Assembly (NCBI GenBank): GCA_943788875.1
Contig: CALSSA010000004.1
Span: forward strand, 124,001 to 188,000
Length of the DNA: 64,000 nucleotides
Direction of reading: 5' to 3'
Origin: an uncultured Pseudomonadales bacterium
Lineage (GTDB): Bacteria; Pseudomonadota; Gammaproteobacteria; Pseudomonadales; Porticoccaceae
Below are positions 7,611 to 17,315 of this stretch, piece by piece. Both the position numbers and the translations under genes were made by a program. How positions within the stretch are numbered: position 1 is the first letter of the stretch; each line of letters opens with the position of its first letter. The notes beneath the pieces are model-generated. The model made no database searches and was not told the DNA's origin. It saw nothing but the letters and a program-made list of their open reading frames with translations.

Positions 7611-8030
7611 TTATTTGCTGATCAAAGCCACAAATAGGATAAATTTAATCCACATGGCGAGCAGCGTCAGCACTGATGCCACAAACACCATAAGGCGGTG
7701 AATAGTATGGTTGTAGGTAATATGAATCACTGTGTGAACAAACCTTAGACCCACAAACAGCCAGGCCAGATAAATCATGCCTGGATCTTCAATCTGCAGC
7801 GCAACCAGCAGCACCCCCAACATATAAAATAGAATGGGCATCTCCAGAAGGTTGGATAGATTGCGGGTAACCTTCTGTACATAGTCCGGCGCTTCATAGC
7901 CTGACATTAACTTATACAGCTTGGGATTGACCTCTCGCCTGCGCACACTGATAAGCCTTGAGATGCCGACGGCAAAGACAATTACAAAGGTGAGCAGAAC
8001 AAGAGTGAAGATTGGGTAGATGATAGACAT
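7611..8030 (-). CDS. MAPEG family membrane protein
   Basis: A 139-residue protein with four hydrophobic helices: about 3-25, 60-80, 82-100 and 115-136. The sequence LMSGYEAPDYVQKVTRNLSNLLEMPILFYML carries the family's conserved Arg-Asn-x-x-Asn-x-x-E-x-P segment, followed by WLFVGLRFVHTVIHI. MAPEG proteins include glutathione transferases/peroxidases of the membrane; bacterial members are mostly uncharacterised. First gene of the four-gene run down to 5692. Confidence 0.88.
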   Translation of the reverse strand: MSIIYPIFTLVLLTFVIVFAVGISRLISVRRREVNPKLYKLMSGYEAPDYVQKVTRNLSNLLEMPILFYMLGVLLVALQIEDPGMIYLAWLFVGLRFVHTVIHITYNHTIHRLMVFVASVLTLLAMWIKFILFVALISK

Positions 8031-8148
8031 GGCATCAAGCTCTTATTATTATTTTTGGTGAATGACAATTATAGTATGTCAGGTCTATCGCCTATGCCAG
8101 TATTGATTGTGCCCGACAAGGGCACCTATATTCGATCATCGTTCACTG

Positions 8149-9084
8149 TCAATTATCAAACTTAAGGCGAGCGACAATTTGATCCATTTCTAGATCGTTA
8201 AAATACATGCTAGCGTCTATTTCCGACTCTGGGGACGCAGTACTCCATGGAAGAGCAATGGAGGGATTAGCGCTCACCCAAGGAGAGTAATCAACTACAT
8301 TAGTGGATTCGTCACTCATATCCGGTGTCAAAGAGGTTGTCACTAAAACGACACTTACAACCGTGATGTCCGGGTACTTGTCTCTCAAATAGTCTTTTAC
8401 TTTTACTATCGTATCGCCAGTTCTTGTGACATCATCAATTAACACTATGGGACCTGCAATATCTAAATCTTCACAGTAGACATCAGGCTCGGCGTTACTA
8501 TAGACGCATTTAATGATATGGCTACTATGCAAATGCATTCTGTGCCCAAGATAAGTTGCTACAAAATTTCCGCCTTTATTAATGCCAAATAAATAAGGTG
8601 CCGCTTTCTCTTTTTGCGCAATTCCCTTAAGTATAAACTCGATATTCGCTAATCCAATTTCCGCAGCGGCGGTCGTCAAAATTTGATCACGGGTTAATGT
8701 TCTAGTTTTCAAATCAAGGGTTTTGTTGGCAAGCAGACCGAGATGGTTGGCAAGGGTATGGTCTTGATCTTCAAAAGCCCTTGAATACAGAGTCTGTCGC
8801 CCAATAAACCTTCTAGCATCGCTGATATCTTTACTGACGCTAAGCATTTTTTTTTCATGCTGAGATAATTTGGTGTAGAAGGTATTAATGAGTTCCTTTA
8901 CTTCTACATAGCTTTTATTTTGTGCGTGAAATTCCGATGCAATGCGAGAAATTGTTTCTTCATGACGAGCCTTCGCATTGAAAAAATAACTTAAAAAATG
9001 GATAAAACTTGATATTGGAAAGAAGAAGTCTCTCAGCGCTTCTCTCGCGATATCTTTTCCACCTTTTGGGCGCATTGATAGCAT
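8149..9084 (-). CDS. Orphan type I phosphoribosyltransferase-domain protein
   Basis: I start it at the ATG at 9084, which gives 311 residues: it overlaps the upstream stop as TAATG and is preceded by a textbook GGAGGAG six bases away; the frame continues to 9120 without that signal. Residues about 1-135 are helical, with a coiled-coil-like stretch KARHEETISRIASEF...SQHEKKML. The second half has a phosphoribosyltransferase core: PYLFGINKGGNFVATYLG (about 175-192) and the PRPP loop IVLIDDVTRTGDTIVKV (about 227-243), with a late PWS like xanthine-guanine types. Substrate unknown. It is coupled to the two-helix membrane protein upstream; the pair has no relation to neighbouring genes, so acquisition is possible. 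Confidence 0.75.
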   Translation of the reverse strand: MLSMRPKGGKDIAREALRDFFFPISSFIHFLSYFFNAKARHEETISRIASEFHAQNKSYVEVKELINTFYTKLSQHEKKMLSVSKDISDARRFIGRQTLYSRAFEDQDHTLANHLGLLANKTLDLKTRTLTRDQILTTAAAEIGLANIEFILKGIAQKEKAAPYLFGINKGGNFVATYLGHRMHLHSSHIIKCVYSNAEPDVYCEDLDIAGPIVLIDDVTRTGDTIVKVKDYLRDKYPDITVVSVVLVTTSLTPDMSDESTNVVDYSPWVSANPSIALPWSTASPESEIDASMYFNDLEMDQIVARLKFDN

Positions 9085-9446
9085 TACAATCTCCTCCACG
9101 TTCGGCAAAACGTGAGCCACATAAACCGTGAGAATAATATTAAGTCTACTAAAAAAATGAGATATTCAGCAAACTTTAGACCATAAATGATCACTCTCTC
9201 GGTGCCTATTGTTTCTAGATACGACACAAAAAAGCTTATCCCAATGGCGGGAGTACTTATGGTAGCAAAAATGGCTATGCCCATTAGAGTTTCGAAAAAG
9301 AATGTCTTCGGCGCAGCCGTGTATCCTCCCTGTCCTGATCCATGACCCATATACTCTCCTGTATTCTCAAAAATAGTGGCTACTTTTGGTGCCGTGATTT
9401 CTATGGAATACTTTAGCTCATAGAGTTTGTGATCAAATCGTTTCAC
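9084..9446 (-). CDS. Two-helix membrane protein coupled to the phosphoribosyltransferase gene
   Basis: A 120-residue protein starting GTG at 9446, without a strong Shine-Dalgarno. The first 45 residues are polar, with a Gly-rich GHGSGQGGYTAAPK segment; two hydrophobic helices follow (about 49-74, FFFETLMGIAIFATISTPAIG and on, and 86-107, YGLKFAEYLIFLVDLILF), ending in a basic tail FCRTWRRL. No family recognised. Its stop overlaps the start of the downstream phosphoribosyltransferase gene, so the two are expressed together and probably act together at the membrane (inference). Confidence 0.65.
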   Translation of the reverse strand: MKRFDHKLYELKYSIEITAPKVATIFENTGEYMGHGSGQGGYTAAPKTFFFETLMGIAIFATISTPAIGISFFVSYLETIGTERVIIYGLKFAEYLIFLVDLILFSRFMWLTFCRTWRRL

Positions 9447-9488
9447 TCTTTTGACAACAACTAAGTACCGCGTAACAAACGATGGCTT

Positions 9489-9545
9489 ATGGTCTAGGCC
9501 TAATTGTCATTAGATTTCAGATAACCATAGACCATGAATTTGAGG
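9489..9545. repeat. Inverted repeat upstream of the membrane protein/PRTase pair
   Basis: ATGGTCTA at 9489-9496 is perfectly inverted as TAGACCAT at 9538-9545, with 41 bases between. It lies in the 160-bp gap between the GTG start at 9446 and fba. It could be an operator or a scar of insertion; eight-base arms can also occur by chance. Confidence 0.3.
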
Positions 9546-9564
9546 AATGTAACAATTTATGGAT

Positions 9565-9592
9565 ATAAAAAAGGGCACCGAAGTGCCCTTTT
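9565..9592 (-). terminator. Rho-independent terminator after fba
   Basis: On the minus strand AAGGGCAC and GTGCCCTT flank a TTCG tetraloop and are followed by a T-run. It ends the tkt-epd-pgk-fba transcript. Confidence 0.9.
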
Positions 9593-9606
9593 CAATACAG
9601 CTATTA

Positions 9607-10671
9607 TTAATTGATCTTGGGGTCCAGCTCACCGGCCTCATAACGGCTAGTCATGCTGTCCAGACCCATAGCTTTTATCTTGCTGGCATTGCCCGCTGTG
9701 CCAAAAGCTTCATAACGGGCCATGGCAATATCTCTCATTGCAGTGATGGTTTCTTTTAGATAGGAGCGCGGATCAAAGGCCGCTGGATTTTCTGCTAGAT
9801 AGCGCCGCACGGCACCAGTGGACGCGAGCCGTAAGTCTGTGTCGATATTGATTTTGCGCACGCCATGTTTAATGCCTTCGCAAATCTGCTCAACCGGCAC
9901 ACCATAGGTCTCCGGGATTTCACCACCGTATTGATTAATAATTGCCAGCCATTCCTGAGGCACAGAGGAGGAACCATGCATCACTAGATGAGTACCGGGA
10001 ATACGTTGGTTAATAGCTTTGATCCTATCGATAGCAAGAATGTCACCTGTGGGTGGGCGACTAAATTTGTAGGCACCATGGCTGGTACCGCAAGCGATCG
10101 CCAGTGCATCGACATGGGTTTTGGAGACAAAATCTGCTGCCTCTTCCGGATCGGTTAGCATCTGCTCCTGAGTCAAGGTACCCTCAGCACCAACCCCATC
10201 CTCTTCACCTGCCTGTCCAGTTTCCAGAGAGCCGAGACAACCCAGTTCTCCCTCAACGGATACACCACAGGCATGGGCCATTTCTACAGTGCGACGGGTG
10301 ACATCAATATTGTAGTCATAGCTGGAAGGAGTTTTGCCATCTTCCATCAATGAGCCATCCATCATCACTGAAGTGAAACCAAGCTGAATTGAACGCTGAC
10401 AAATCGCCGGGCTGGTGCCATGATCCTGATGCACGCAGACAGGAATATCTGGCCATTCTTCCACTGCAGCCTGTATCAGATGGCGCAAAAATGGCGCACC
10501 GGCATATTTTCGCGCCCCTGCAGATGCCTGAACAATCACCGGACTATCGGTCTGTTCTGCCGCTAGCATAATGGCGCGCATCTGTTCAAGATTATTGACG
10601 TTAAATGCAGGTACCCCATATTGATACTCTGCTGCATGATCCAGCATCTGTCGTAGTGATATTAATGCCAT
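9607..10671 (-). CDS. fba: Class II fructose-1,6-bisphosphate aldolase
   Basis: A 354-residue zinc-dependent aldolase that splits fructose 1,6-bisphosphate to dihydroxyacetone phosphate and glyceraldehyde 3-phosphate, also used in reverse for gluconeogenesis. Visible motifs are the metal-binding [10 protein letters not shown] (His81, Asp83, His84), the substrate segment [11 protein letters not shown], and [11 protein letters not shown] near residue 285. It begins [24 protein letters not shown], the type shared with Calvin-cycle-like CbbA enzymes of many gammaproteobacteria. It is the last gene of the tkt-epd-pgk-fba run, 33 bases after pgk, and is followed by a terminator. Confidence 0.95.
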   Translation of the reverse strand: MALISLRQMLDHAAEYQYGVPAFNVNNLEQMRAIMLAAEQTDSPVIVQASAGARKYAGAPFLRHLIQAAVEEWPDIPVCVHQDHGTSPAICQRSIQLGFTSVMMDGSLMEDGKTPSSYDYNIDVTRRTVEMAHACGVSVEGELGCLGSLETGQAGEEDGVGAEGTLTQEQMLTDPEEAADFVSKTHVDALAIACGTSHGAYKFSRPPTGDILAIDRIKAINQRIPGTHLVMHGSSSVPQEWLAIINQYGGEIPETYGVPVEQICEGIKHGVRKINIDTDLRLASTGAVRRYLAENPAAFDPRSYLKETITAMRDIAMARYEAFGTAGNASKIKAMGLDSMTSRYEAGELDPKIN

Positions 10672-10704
10672 GGTCGCTTCCTTCCTTTAAATCTTATAGT
10701 ACTT

Positions 10705-11868
10705 TTAACTCTGCGCGCGCTGCTCAAGAATGGCAACCGCGGGCAACTCCTTGCCTTCAACGTATTCCAAAAATGCACCGCCCCCTGTAGAAATATAGGA
10801 TACCTGGTCAGTGATGTCATATTTATCCACTGCAGCAAGAGTATCTCCGCCCCCGGCAATGGAGAAGCCATGGCTTTTGGCAATGGCTAAAGAGATCGCT
10901 TTGGTCCCTTCACCAAATTGATCAAACTCAAATACGCCCACTGGGCCATTCCAAATAATAGTACCCATGGAGGCAATAATACCCGACAGATTGCGGGCTG
11001 AATCCGGGCCTATATCAAAGATCATATCATCGTCGGCAACCTCGTCCACAGAGATTGTCCTAGCTTCTGCTGTTTCAGAAAACTCTCTGCCGACCACAAC
11101 ATCTGTTGGCAATGGAATATTTACTTTTTCCATTAATGCCTGTGCAGCTGGAACCAAACCGGGCTCGTAGAGAGATTTACCAACCGGCTTACCCGCAGCG
11201 GCGAGAAAAGTATTGGCGATACCGCCGCCAACAATTAATTGATCAACCTTATCAGCCAGAGTCTCTAGCACCATTAATTTTGTCGACACTTTTGAGCCAC
11301 CCACTATGGCAGCAACTGGCGCAGCTGGTGCGGCAATCGCCTGCTCCAAGGCATCCAATTCTTGTGCTAGCAGTGGCCCCGCACAGGCGATGGGTGCAAA
11401 CTCAGCAACACCGTAAGTGGAAGCCTGAGCACGGTGGGCTGTGCCAAAGGCATCCATCACGAAGATATCGCAAAGCTTGGCATAGCCTTTAGCGAGAATG
11501 TCATCGTTCTTTTTTTCACCGGGATTAAAGCGCACATTTTCAAGCATCAGAATCTCACCCTCAGCCTGCTGCAAGCCATTGGTCCAGCTCTGCTCTACCC
11601 TTATGGTCTGACCTAATAGATCACCGAGATGCTTAGCCACAGGGGCCATGCTGAAGTCCTGGTTATATTGACCTTCGGTGGGACGCCCGAGATGGGACAT
11701 CACAATAACTTTTGCGCCTGCATCAAGGGCATATTGGATGGTGGGTAGCGCAGCTCTGATTCTCGCGTCGCTGGTGACTCTGCCATCTCTGACAGGAACA
11801 TTTAGATCTTCTCGGATAAGAACTCTTTTGCCTGCGAGCTTCTGGTCGGTCATTAACTTGACGGTCAT
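10705..11868 (-). CDS. pgk: Phosphoglycerate kinase
   Basis: A 387-residue enzyme that exchanges phosphate between 1,3-bisphosphoglycerate and ADP. I use the ATG at 11868 because AAGGA lies about 5 bases before it and the protein then opens [26 protein letters not shown]; a longer frame runs to 11943 through the epd stop and is unlikely. Family motifs include the N-terminal substrate site ([19 protein letters not shown]), the hinge, and the C-terminal nucleotide site GGGDTLAA. It lies 46 bases after epd. No pyruvate kinase gene follows it here, unlike some gammaproteobacterial clusters. Confidence 0.96.
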   Translation of the reverse strand: MTVKLMTDQKLAGKRVLIREDLNVPVRDGRVTSDARIRAALPTIQYALDAGAKVIVMSHLGRPTEGQYNQDFSMAPVAKHLGDLLGQTIRVEQSWTNGLQQAEGEILMLENVRFNPGEKKNDDILAKGYAKLCDIFVMDAFGTAHRAQASTYGVAEFAPIACAGPLLAQELDALEQAIAAPAAPVAAIVGGSKVSTKLMVLETLADKVDQLIVGGGIANTFLAAAGKPVGKSLYEPGLVPAAQALMEKVNIPLPTDVVVGREFSETAEARTISVDEVADDDMIFDIGPDSARNLSGIIASMGTIIWNGPVGVFEFDQFGEGTKAISLAIAKSHGFSIAGGGDTLAAVDKYDITDQVSYISTGGGAFLEYVEGKELPAVAILEQRAQS

Positions 11869-11914
11869 CGTAATCCTTAATAGCTGTGGTTTGGGCTGAA
11901 TAGTTGGCTGAGGA

Positions 11915-12922
11915 TTACCCCCGCCAAGCCAGCAAAGTGTCAAGCATTCTATTAGCGTAACCCCATTCGTTATCGAACCAAATTAACACTTTGACTAATT
12001 TTTTCTGACTGACTTTAGTTTGGCTGGCATCAACAATGCCGCTGCGTGGGTCATGATTGAAATCACAGGAGGCCAGAGGCTCCTCGGTATAACCCAGCAC
12101 ACCGTTGAGGCTGCCATTAGCCGCGGCTGATAAGGCTCCATTGACTGCCGCAGTATCCACGTCAGTGTTAAGCATGACGGAGAGATCAATAGCCGACACA
12201 TTCAATGTAGGAACGCGCATGGCCTGTGCCTGAAAACGCCCCGTCAGCTCTGGCAGCAGACGATCAATACCCAGTGCCAAGCCAGTGTCTACCGGAATAA
12301 TCGACTGCATCGCCGCGCGAGTCTTGCGCAGATCGGTGTGGTGGTAGGCATCAATCACTGGTTGATCGTTCATGGCAGAGTGGATGGTAGTTATCACACC
12401 CCCATCAATACCAAAGGCATCATCCAAGACCTTGATCACTGGGACCACGCAATTAGTAGAACAGGACGCAGCCGAGACAATAGTTTCATCTCCAGTCAGC
12501 AGGTGCTGGTTAATACCATAAACAATAGTCGCATCCACCGTAGGCTCAGCGGGCTGGGAGAACAGAACATGTTTTGCGCCACTGGCTAAATGCTGCTCTG
12601 CGGTCGGGCGATCAGTGAAGGAGCCACTGCACTCCAATACCACATCAATGGCCAACGCCTTCCAAGGCAACTGATCAAGCTGTTGATTGTGGAGGACTTT
12701 TATTTCATCGCCGTTAACTGTAAGTAAGTCTTCACTTGCATCAACAGTTCCGCTAAACCTGCCATGAGTTGAGTCATAGCGCGTTAAATGGGCAATTGTT
12801 TTACTGTCAGCTGGTTCATTGATCGCCACAATTTGGACGCGGCCACGAGCACCTGATTCATACAGGGCTCGCAACACTGAGCGGCCAATACGGCCATAGC
12901 CATTAATGGCTACGCGAATCAT
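11915..12922 (-). CDS. epd: D-erythrose-4-phosphate dehydrogenase (GAPDH family)
   Basis: A 335-residue NAD-dependent dehydrogenase. The Rossmann start [20 protein letters not shown], the NEPAD segment after strand beta-2, the catalytic SAASCSTNC (Cys154) and [10 protein letters not shown] (His181) are clear. The YESGARG insertion, [26 protein letters not shown] and [14 protein letters not shown] regions resemble Epd more than GapA. Epd oxidises erythrose 4-phosphate to 4-phosphoerythronate for pyridoxal phosphate synthesis. It may also act as the operon's glyceraldehyde 3-phosphate dehydrogenase, since no other GAPDH is in the window. Its ATG overlaps the tkt stop as TAATG. Confidence 0.88.
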   Translation of the reverse strand: MIRVAINGYGRIGRSVLRALYESGARGRVQIVAINEPADSKTIAHLTRYDSTHGRFSGTVDASEDLLTVNGDEIKVLHNQQLDQLPWKALAIDVVLECSGSFTDRPTAEQHLASGAKHVLFSQPAEPTVDATIVYGINQHLLTGDETIVSAASCSTNCVVPVIKVLDDAFGIDGGVITTIHSAMNDQPVIDAYHHTDLRKTRAAMQSIIPVDTGLALGIDRLLPELTGRFQAQAMRVPTLNVSAIDLSVMLNTDVDTAAVNGALSAAANGSLNGVLGYTEEPLASCDFNHDPRSGIVDASQTKVSQKKLVKVLIWFDNEWGYANRMLDTLLAWRG

Positions 12923-14916
12923 TAACCAACAATCTCCAACACGTTGGAGACAACATTGTCGACGGTAAAACCAAACTCTTTTAGCAGTAAATCGCCGGGA
13001 GCCGATTCACCAAAGCTGGTCATACCCACAACGCGGCCATCGAGGCCTACAAACTTGTACCAGTAGTCCGCATGCAAAGCTTCCACAGCAACGCGAGCAC
13101 GTACTGAAGGCGGTAATACTGTATCGCGGTAGGCAGCGTCCTGAGCGGAGAAGATCTCAGCACAGGGCATAGATACAACACGAGCCAGAATGCCTTTATC
13201 AGCCAGCTGCTCTGCAGCATGCATTGCCAACTCAACTTCTGAACCCGTAGCAATTAAGATCGCCTGAGGTGCATCGCAGTCTTTAAGGATATAGCCACCG
13301 CGAGAGATTGCGGCTACCTGATCAGCAGTACGTGGCATTGGTGCTAAACCTTGACGGCTAAACACCAGCGCGGCTGGACCATCGCGACGCTCGATAGCAC
13401 TCTTCCAGCTCACTGCAGATTCCACCGTGTCACAGGGACGCCAGGTGTGCAGGTTCGGTGTGGAGCGCAATGCACTCAGCTGTTCTACCGGCTGGTGGGT
13501 TGGGCCATCTTCACCTAGACCAATAGAATCGTGGGTGTACACGAAGATGCTCTGCTGCTTCATCAGTGCAGCCATACGCACGGCATTGCGGGCGTATTCC
13601 ATAAACATCAGGAAGGTGGCACCGTAGTTAATAAAGCCACCGTGCAGCGCAATACCGTTCATCATGGCGCTCATACCAAATTCGCGTACACCATAGTAAA
13701 TATAGTTGCCGTCGGCGTTGTCGCCAGTAATGTCCTTGCAGCCTGACCAGATAGTAAGATTAGAACCGGCCAGATCGGCAGAGCCGCCCAGTAATTCTGG
13801 CAACATGGGGCCATAGGCGTTCAGGCAATTCTGCGAGGCTTTGCGAGAGGCCACTTTCTCCATCTTATCCTGGCACTCTTGAATATAGGCATCGGCCTGA
13901 GTACTAAAGTGGGCAGGCAAGTCGCCATTGGCGCGGCGCTCAAATTCAGCCGCGAGCTCTGGATGAGCCGCGCGATAAGCCACTAACTGCTCATTCCAAG
14001 CAGCCTGTGCAGCAGTGCCTTTTTCAACGCCATTCCAACCAGCATAATGATCGGCGGGGATTTCAAAGGGCCCGTGCTCCCAACCCAGCTGTTCGCGGGT
14101 CAGCGCCACTTCGTCAACACCCAGTGCAGCACCGTGACAGTCCTCTTTACCCTGCTTGTTCGGTGAGCCAAAACCAATAATGGTTTTACAGCAAATCAAT
14201 GTCGGCTTGCCAGTCTCGGCACGAGCCTGTTCAATCGCCGCCTTAATAGCATCGCTATCATGGCCATCCACATTGGGAATAACCTGCCAGCCATAGGATT
14301 CAAACCGAGCCGGTGTGTCATCGCTAAACCAGCCTTCAACTTCACCATCAATAGAGATGCCATTGTCATCGTAGAAAGCGACTAGCTTGCCGAGCTTTAA
14401 TGTGCCGGCCAAGGAACACACCTCATGAGAGATACCTTCCATAAGGCAGCCATCGCCAAGGAAGCTGTAGGTATTGTGATCTACGATATCGTGGCCGGGG
14501 CGATTAAACTGGCCCGCCAGCACCTTTTCTGCCAGCGCCATACCCACAGCATTACTAATGCCCTGACCCAGAGGGCCAGTGGTGGTCTCTACGCCAGGCG
14601 CATAGCCGTATTCCGGATGCCCTGGAGTTTTCGAGTGCAGCTGTCGGAAGTTCTTGATTTCTTCAATGGGCAGATCATAGCCGCTGAGGTGCAACAATGA
14701 ATACAGCAGCATCGAGCCATGGCCATTAGACAGTACAAAGCGGTCGCGGTTAGTCCAGTTGGGGTCTGCCGGATTGTGACTTAGGTAGTCGTTCCAGAGT
14801 ACTTCAGCAATATCTGCCATGCCCATGGGGGCACCTGGATGTCCACTGTTAGCCTGTTGCACAGCATCCATACTGAGGGCGCGAATAGCATTAGCAAGGT
14901 CTCGACGTGAGGCCAT
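12922..14916 (-). CDS. tkt: Transketolase
   Basis: A 664-residue thiamine diphosphate enzyme that moves two-carbon units between ketoses and aldoses in the pentose phosphate and Calvin-type pathways. Seen are SGHPGAP (24-30), the NGHGS histidine (66), the cofactor motif GDGCLMEG (154-161) with its downstream Asn, and the pyrimidine-domain [15 protein letters not shown] and [18 protein letters not shown] segments. Length is normal. It is the first gene of the tkt-epd-pgk-fba operon and is divergent from sahR-metK, an arrangement I recall from Pseudomonas. Confidence 0.96.
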   Translation of the reverse strand: MASRRDLANAIRALSMDAVQQANSGHPGAPMGMADIAEVLWNDYLSHNPADPNWTNRDRFVLSNGHGSMLLYSLLHLSGYDLPIEEIKNFRQLHSKTPGHPEYGYAPGVETTTGPLGQGISNAVGMALAEKVLAGQFNRPGHDIVDHNTYSFLGDGCLMEGISHEVCSLAGTLKLGKLVAFYDDNGISIDGEVEGWFSDDTPARFESYGWQVIPNVDGHDSDAIKAAIEQARAETGKPTLICCKTIIGFGSPNKQGKEDCHGAALGVDEVALTREQLGWEHGPFEIPADHYAGWNGVEKGTAAQAAWNEQLVAYRAAHPELAAEFERRANGDLPAHFSTQADAYIQECQDKMEKVASRKASQNCLNAYGPMLPELLGGSADLAGSNLTIWSGCKDITGDNADGNYIYYGVREFGMSAMMNGIALHGGFINYGATFLMFMEYARNAVRMAALMKQQSIFVYTHDSIGLGEDGPTHQPVEQLSALRSTPNLHTWRPCDTVESAVSWKSAIERRDGPAALVFSRQGLAPMPRTADQVAAISRGGYILKDCDAPQAILIATGSEVELAMHAAEQLADKGILARVVSMPCAEIFSAQDAAYRDTVLPPSVRARVAVEALHADYWYKFVGLDGRVVGMTSFGESAPGDLLLKEFGFTVDNVVSNVLEIVG

Positions 14917-15052
14917 GAATTATCACTCCTGAAACGGGAAATTGGGAAGCGGCTATTGTCCCTCAGACTGCGTTGTCAGTAAACCGATATTCATTATTTG
15001 TATCACCTTTTAGGTGGCCAGATACCTTAATGCCAACAACCACAGCGATGCT

Positions 15053-15074
15053 TATATAAAAATATTTTGATATA
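15053..15074. promoter_or_regulatory. Near-perfect 22-bp palindrome, candidate SahR operator
   Basis: The site is TATAT, one mismatched base, a perfect AAAATATTTT core, the mismatched partner, then ATATA; 10 of 11 base pairs are symmetric. It overlaps the inferred -35 of the sahR promoter and lies between the divergent tkt and sahR genes. ArsR-type repressors bind such AT-rich palindromes, so autorepression of the sahR-metK-ahcY operon is likely. Confidence 0.6.
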
Positions 15075-15095
15075 GCAAATCTGCTGTGTTAAAGT
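15067..15095 (+). promoter_or_regulatory. Inferred sigma-70 promoter of sahR
   Basis: TTGATA (15067-15072) and TAAAGT (15090-15095) are separated by 17 bases, matching sigma-70 spacing. Transcription would begin about 15102, almost at the ATG at 15104, making the message nearly leaderless. That fits the absence of a Shine-Dalgarno there. Confidence 0.45.
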
Positions 15096-15103
15096 CCCGC
15101 GCT

Positions 15104-16111
15104 ATGACCAATCTGAGCTTAAAGTCGGCCCCTGCACAGGATCATGCTGCCCTTGATATCAGCGCCATTACGGCACTGAGTAAGGCTGCGGGCGATCCAT
15201 TGCGCATGCAGGTTTTAAAGGTACTGCAGCAAAATGCCTATGGTGTACTGGAGTTATGCCAGATTTTTGATATTCGCCAGTCCGCTATGAGCCACCATCT
15301 AAAGATTTTGGCTAATGCCGGACTAGTGGCAACCAGACGTGAGGGCACGACTATTTTTTATCGCCGCAACCCACGCAACGCTAGCCCGGACCTGCAGCAA
15401 TTGCAGCAGGCTCTGTTTAACAGCATTGATAAAGCCGTTTTGGATACGGGACTTGCAGAACATTTAAAGCAGATCAATGCAGAGCGCGCCGCAGCATCGG
15501 TTGAGTTCTTTAACCGCAATGTGTCACGGTTTGAAGAGAATCAGGATCTGATTGCTAGCTGGTCCGACTATGGAGACAGTGTTGAGAGTTTTCTTGAGAG
15601 CAGTATTAACGCCAGCGGTACCGCTATTGAAGTAGGCCCCGGCTATGGTCAGTTTTTGGGCAAGCTATCCTCTAGTTTCGATCAGGTACTCGCTTTGGAT
15701 AACAGCGCCGAGATGCTTGAGCAATGTCAGAGTAGAGCAACCCAGCAGGGCCTGGAAAATATAGAGTTTATTTTGGGTGACACCTCAGTGGCGCAGCAGC
15801 GCGGCGCTAAGGCCGACTGCCTGTCATTGAATATGGTGCTGCACCACAATCCGGCACCGGCAGAGATTATTGCTGACTGCGCCAGTTTGTTGGCACCCCA
15901 GGGGGTGTTGCTGGTGACAGATCTCTGTGCTCATGATCAGGAATGGGTTAAAGAAAGCTGTGGGGACTTTTGGCTGGGCTTTGAGCCAGAAGAATTAACC
16001 CACTGGGCAAGTTTGGCTGGTCTGGTTGAGGGCAATAGTCTGTATCTGACTCAGCGCAATGGTTTCCGCATTCAGTTGCGGCAGTTCAGTGCCGGAAGCA
16101 CTGCTATTTAA
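15104..16111 (+). CDS. sahR: ArsR-family regulator with methyltransferase domain, SahR-like
   Basis: A 335-residue fusion. Residues about 18-92 form an ArsR winged helix (LSKAAGDPLRMQVLKVLQ, then the recognition helix QSAMSHHLKILANAGLV and the wing REGTTIFYRR). After a helical linker, residues about 140-330 form an SAM-dependent methyltransferase-like domain with motif I EVGPGYG at 176-182. SahR regulators of this build sense S-adenosylhomocysteine and repress methionine-cycle genes in proteobacteria (from memory). Here metK and ahcY follow at once, which supports the call. I prefer ATG 15104 over GTG 15086 because the GTG would lie upstream of the inferred -10. Confidence 0.82.
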   Translation: MTNLSLKSAPAQDHAALDISAITALSKAAGDPLRMQVLKVLQQNAYGVLELCQIFDIRQSAMSHHLKILANAGLVATRREGTTIFYRRNPRNASPDLQQLQQALFNSIDKAVLDTGLAEHLKQINAERAAASVEFFNRNVSRFEENQDLIASWSDYGDSVESFLESSINASGTAIEVGPGYGQFLGKLSSSFDQVLALDNSAEMLEQCQSRATQQGLENIEFILGDTSVAQQRGAKADCLSLNMVLHHNPAPAEIIADCASLLAPQGVLLVTDLCAHDQEWVKESCGDFWLGFEPEELTHWASLAGLVEGNSLYLTQRNGFRIQLRQFSAGSTAI

Positions 16112-16123
16112 AAAGGAAAAGTG

Positions 16124-17278
16124 ATGTCTAGCTACAATGTATTTACCTCTGAGTCTGTGTCTGAAGGCCACCCAGACAAGATGGCCGATCAGATTTCTGA
16201 CGCCGTGTTGGATGCCATCCTCAAAGACGACCCCCATGCCAGAGTAGCCGTGGAAACATTGGTAAAAACCGGTATGGCCGTGATTGCTGGCGAAGTACGC
16301 ACAGATACCTATGTGGATCTGGAAGAGATTGTGCGTGAAGTGATCAAGGGCATTGGCTACGATCATTCCGATGTTGGTTTCGATGGCAACTCCTGTGCTG
16401 TGCTCAATGCTATTGGCAAACAGTCCAGTCAGATCGCTCAGGGTGTTGATACTGCGGAGAATAAAGATTTAGGCGCTGGCGATCAGGGCCTGATGTTTGG
16501 CTACGCTAATAATGAAACCTCAGTACTGATGCCCGCACCGATTTTTTATGCTCATCGTTTGGTGGAGCAGCAGGCCGAGTTACGCAAAGCAGGGACTCTT
16601 GATTGGCTGCGCCCCGACGCAAAGAGTCAGGTCACCCTGCGTTATGACCAGGGCAAGCCTGTCGCTATAGACGCAGTGGTTCTGTCCACACAGCATGCTC
16701 CCAGCATTGCACTGGAGGATTTGCGTGAAGCGGTGCTGCAAGAAATTATTCGCCCGGTGCTGCCTGAAGAATGGCTCCACGCCGGTACTCAGTATCATAT
16801 TAACCCCACTGGCAAGTTTGAGATTGGTGGACCCATGGGTGATTGCGGCTTAACCGGACGCAAAATTATTGTCGACACCTACGGTGGCATGGCTCACCAC
16901 GGTGGCGGTGCTTTTTCCGGCAAAGATCCCACCAAGGTGGATCGCTCAGCAGCCTATGCAGGTCGTTATGTAGCAAAAAATATTGTTGCTGCTGGTATTG
17001 CTGATCGCTGTGAGATTCAGGTGTCCTACGCCATTGGTGTATCGGAGCCTACCTCAATTAGCGTCAATACCTTTGGCACCGGAAAATTGCCAGACCATGA
17101 AATTATTGCCTTGATTCGTGACAACTTTGATCTGCGCCCAAGAGGCCTGATTGAAATGCTCGATCTTCGCCGACCCATTTATCAGGAGACAGCTGCCTAT
17201 GGCCACTTCGGCCGTGAGGAAGAAAACTTCACCTGGGAAAAAACCGATAAAGCAGCGGCGCTGAGACAGGCGCTGTAA
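16124..17278 (+). CDS. metK: S-adenosylmethionine synthetase
   Basis: A 384-residue enzyme that makes S-adenosylmethionine from methionine and ATP. Signature elements are [20 protein letters not shown] at the start, [12 protein letters not shown] near 117, and the phosphate loop [16 protein letters not shown] near 265. The frame has a GTG one codon earlier, but ATG 16124 fits the family start [11 protein letters not shown] and has AAAAGGAAAA just upstream. It lies 12 bases after sahR and 37 before ahcY, so the three genes are one SAM-cycle operon. Confidence 0.97.
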   Translation: MSSYNVFTSESVSEGHPDKMADQISDAVLDAILKDDPHARVAVETLVKTGMAVIAGEVRTDTYVDLEEIVREVIKGIGYDHSDVGFDGNSCAVLNAIGKQSSQIAQGVDTAENKDLGAGDQGLMFGYANNETSVLMPAPIFYAHRLVEQQAELRKAGTLDWLRPDAKSQVTLRYDQGKPVAIDAVVLSTQHAPSIALEDLREAVLQEIIRPVLPEEWLHAGTQYHINPTGKFEIGGPMGDCGLTGRKIIVDTYGGMAHHGGGAFSGKDPTKVDRSAAYAGRYVAKNIVAAGIADRCEIQVSYAIGVSEPTSISVNTFGTGKLPDHEIIALIRDNFDLRPRGLIEMLDLRRPIYQETAAYGHFGREEENFTWEKTDKAAALRQAL

Positions 17279-17315
17279 CTATTTTTTGAAAACCGACTTT
17301 TAATAGGTAACTAAC

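Noticed and set aside
9489-9545. Inverted repeat as a transposon end pair
   Set aside because: Arms are only eight bases, there is no target duplication and no transposase gene, so I list it only as a weak repeat.
11106-11492. 128-codon plus-strand frame inside pgk
   Set aside because: Low-complexity Gln/Pro/Arg sequence that mirrors pgk codons; no signal for translation.
14917-15103. HexR site or SAM-type riboswitch between tkt and sahR
   Set aside because: No TGTAA/TTACA pair and no conserved riboswitch stem pattern; only the AT palindrome and a promoter are supported.
17279-17315. S-adenosylhomocysteine riboswitch before ahcY
   Set aside because: The 37-base gap is too short and has no suitable stems.
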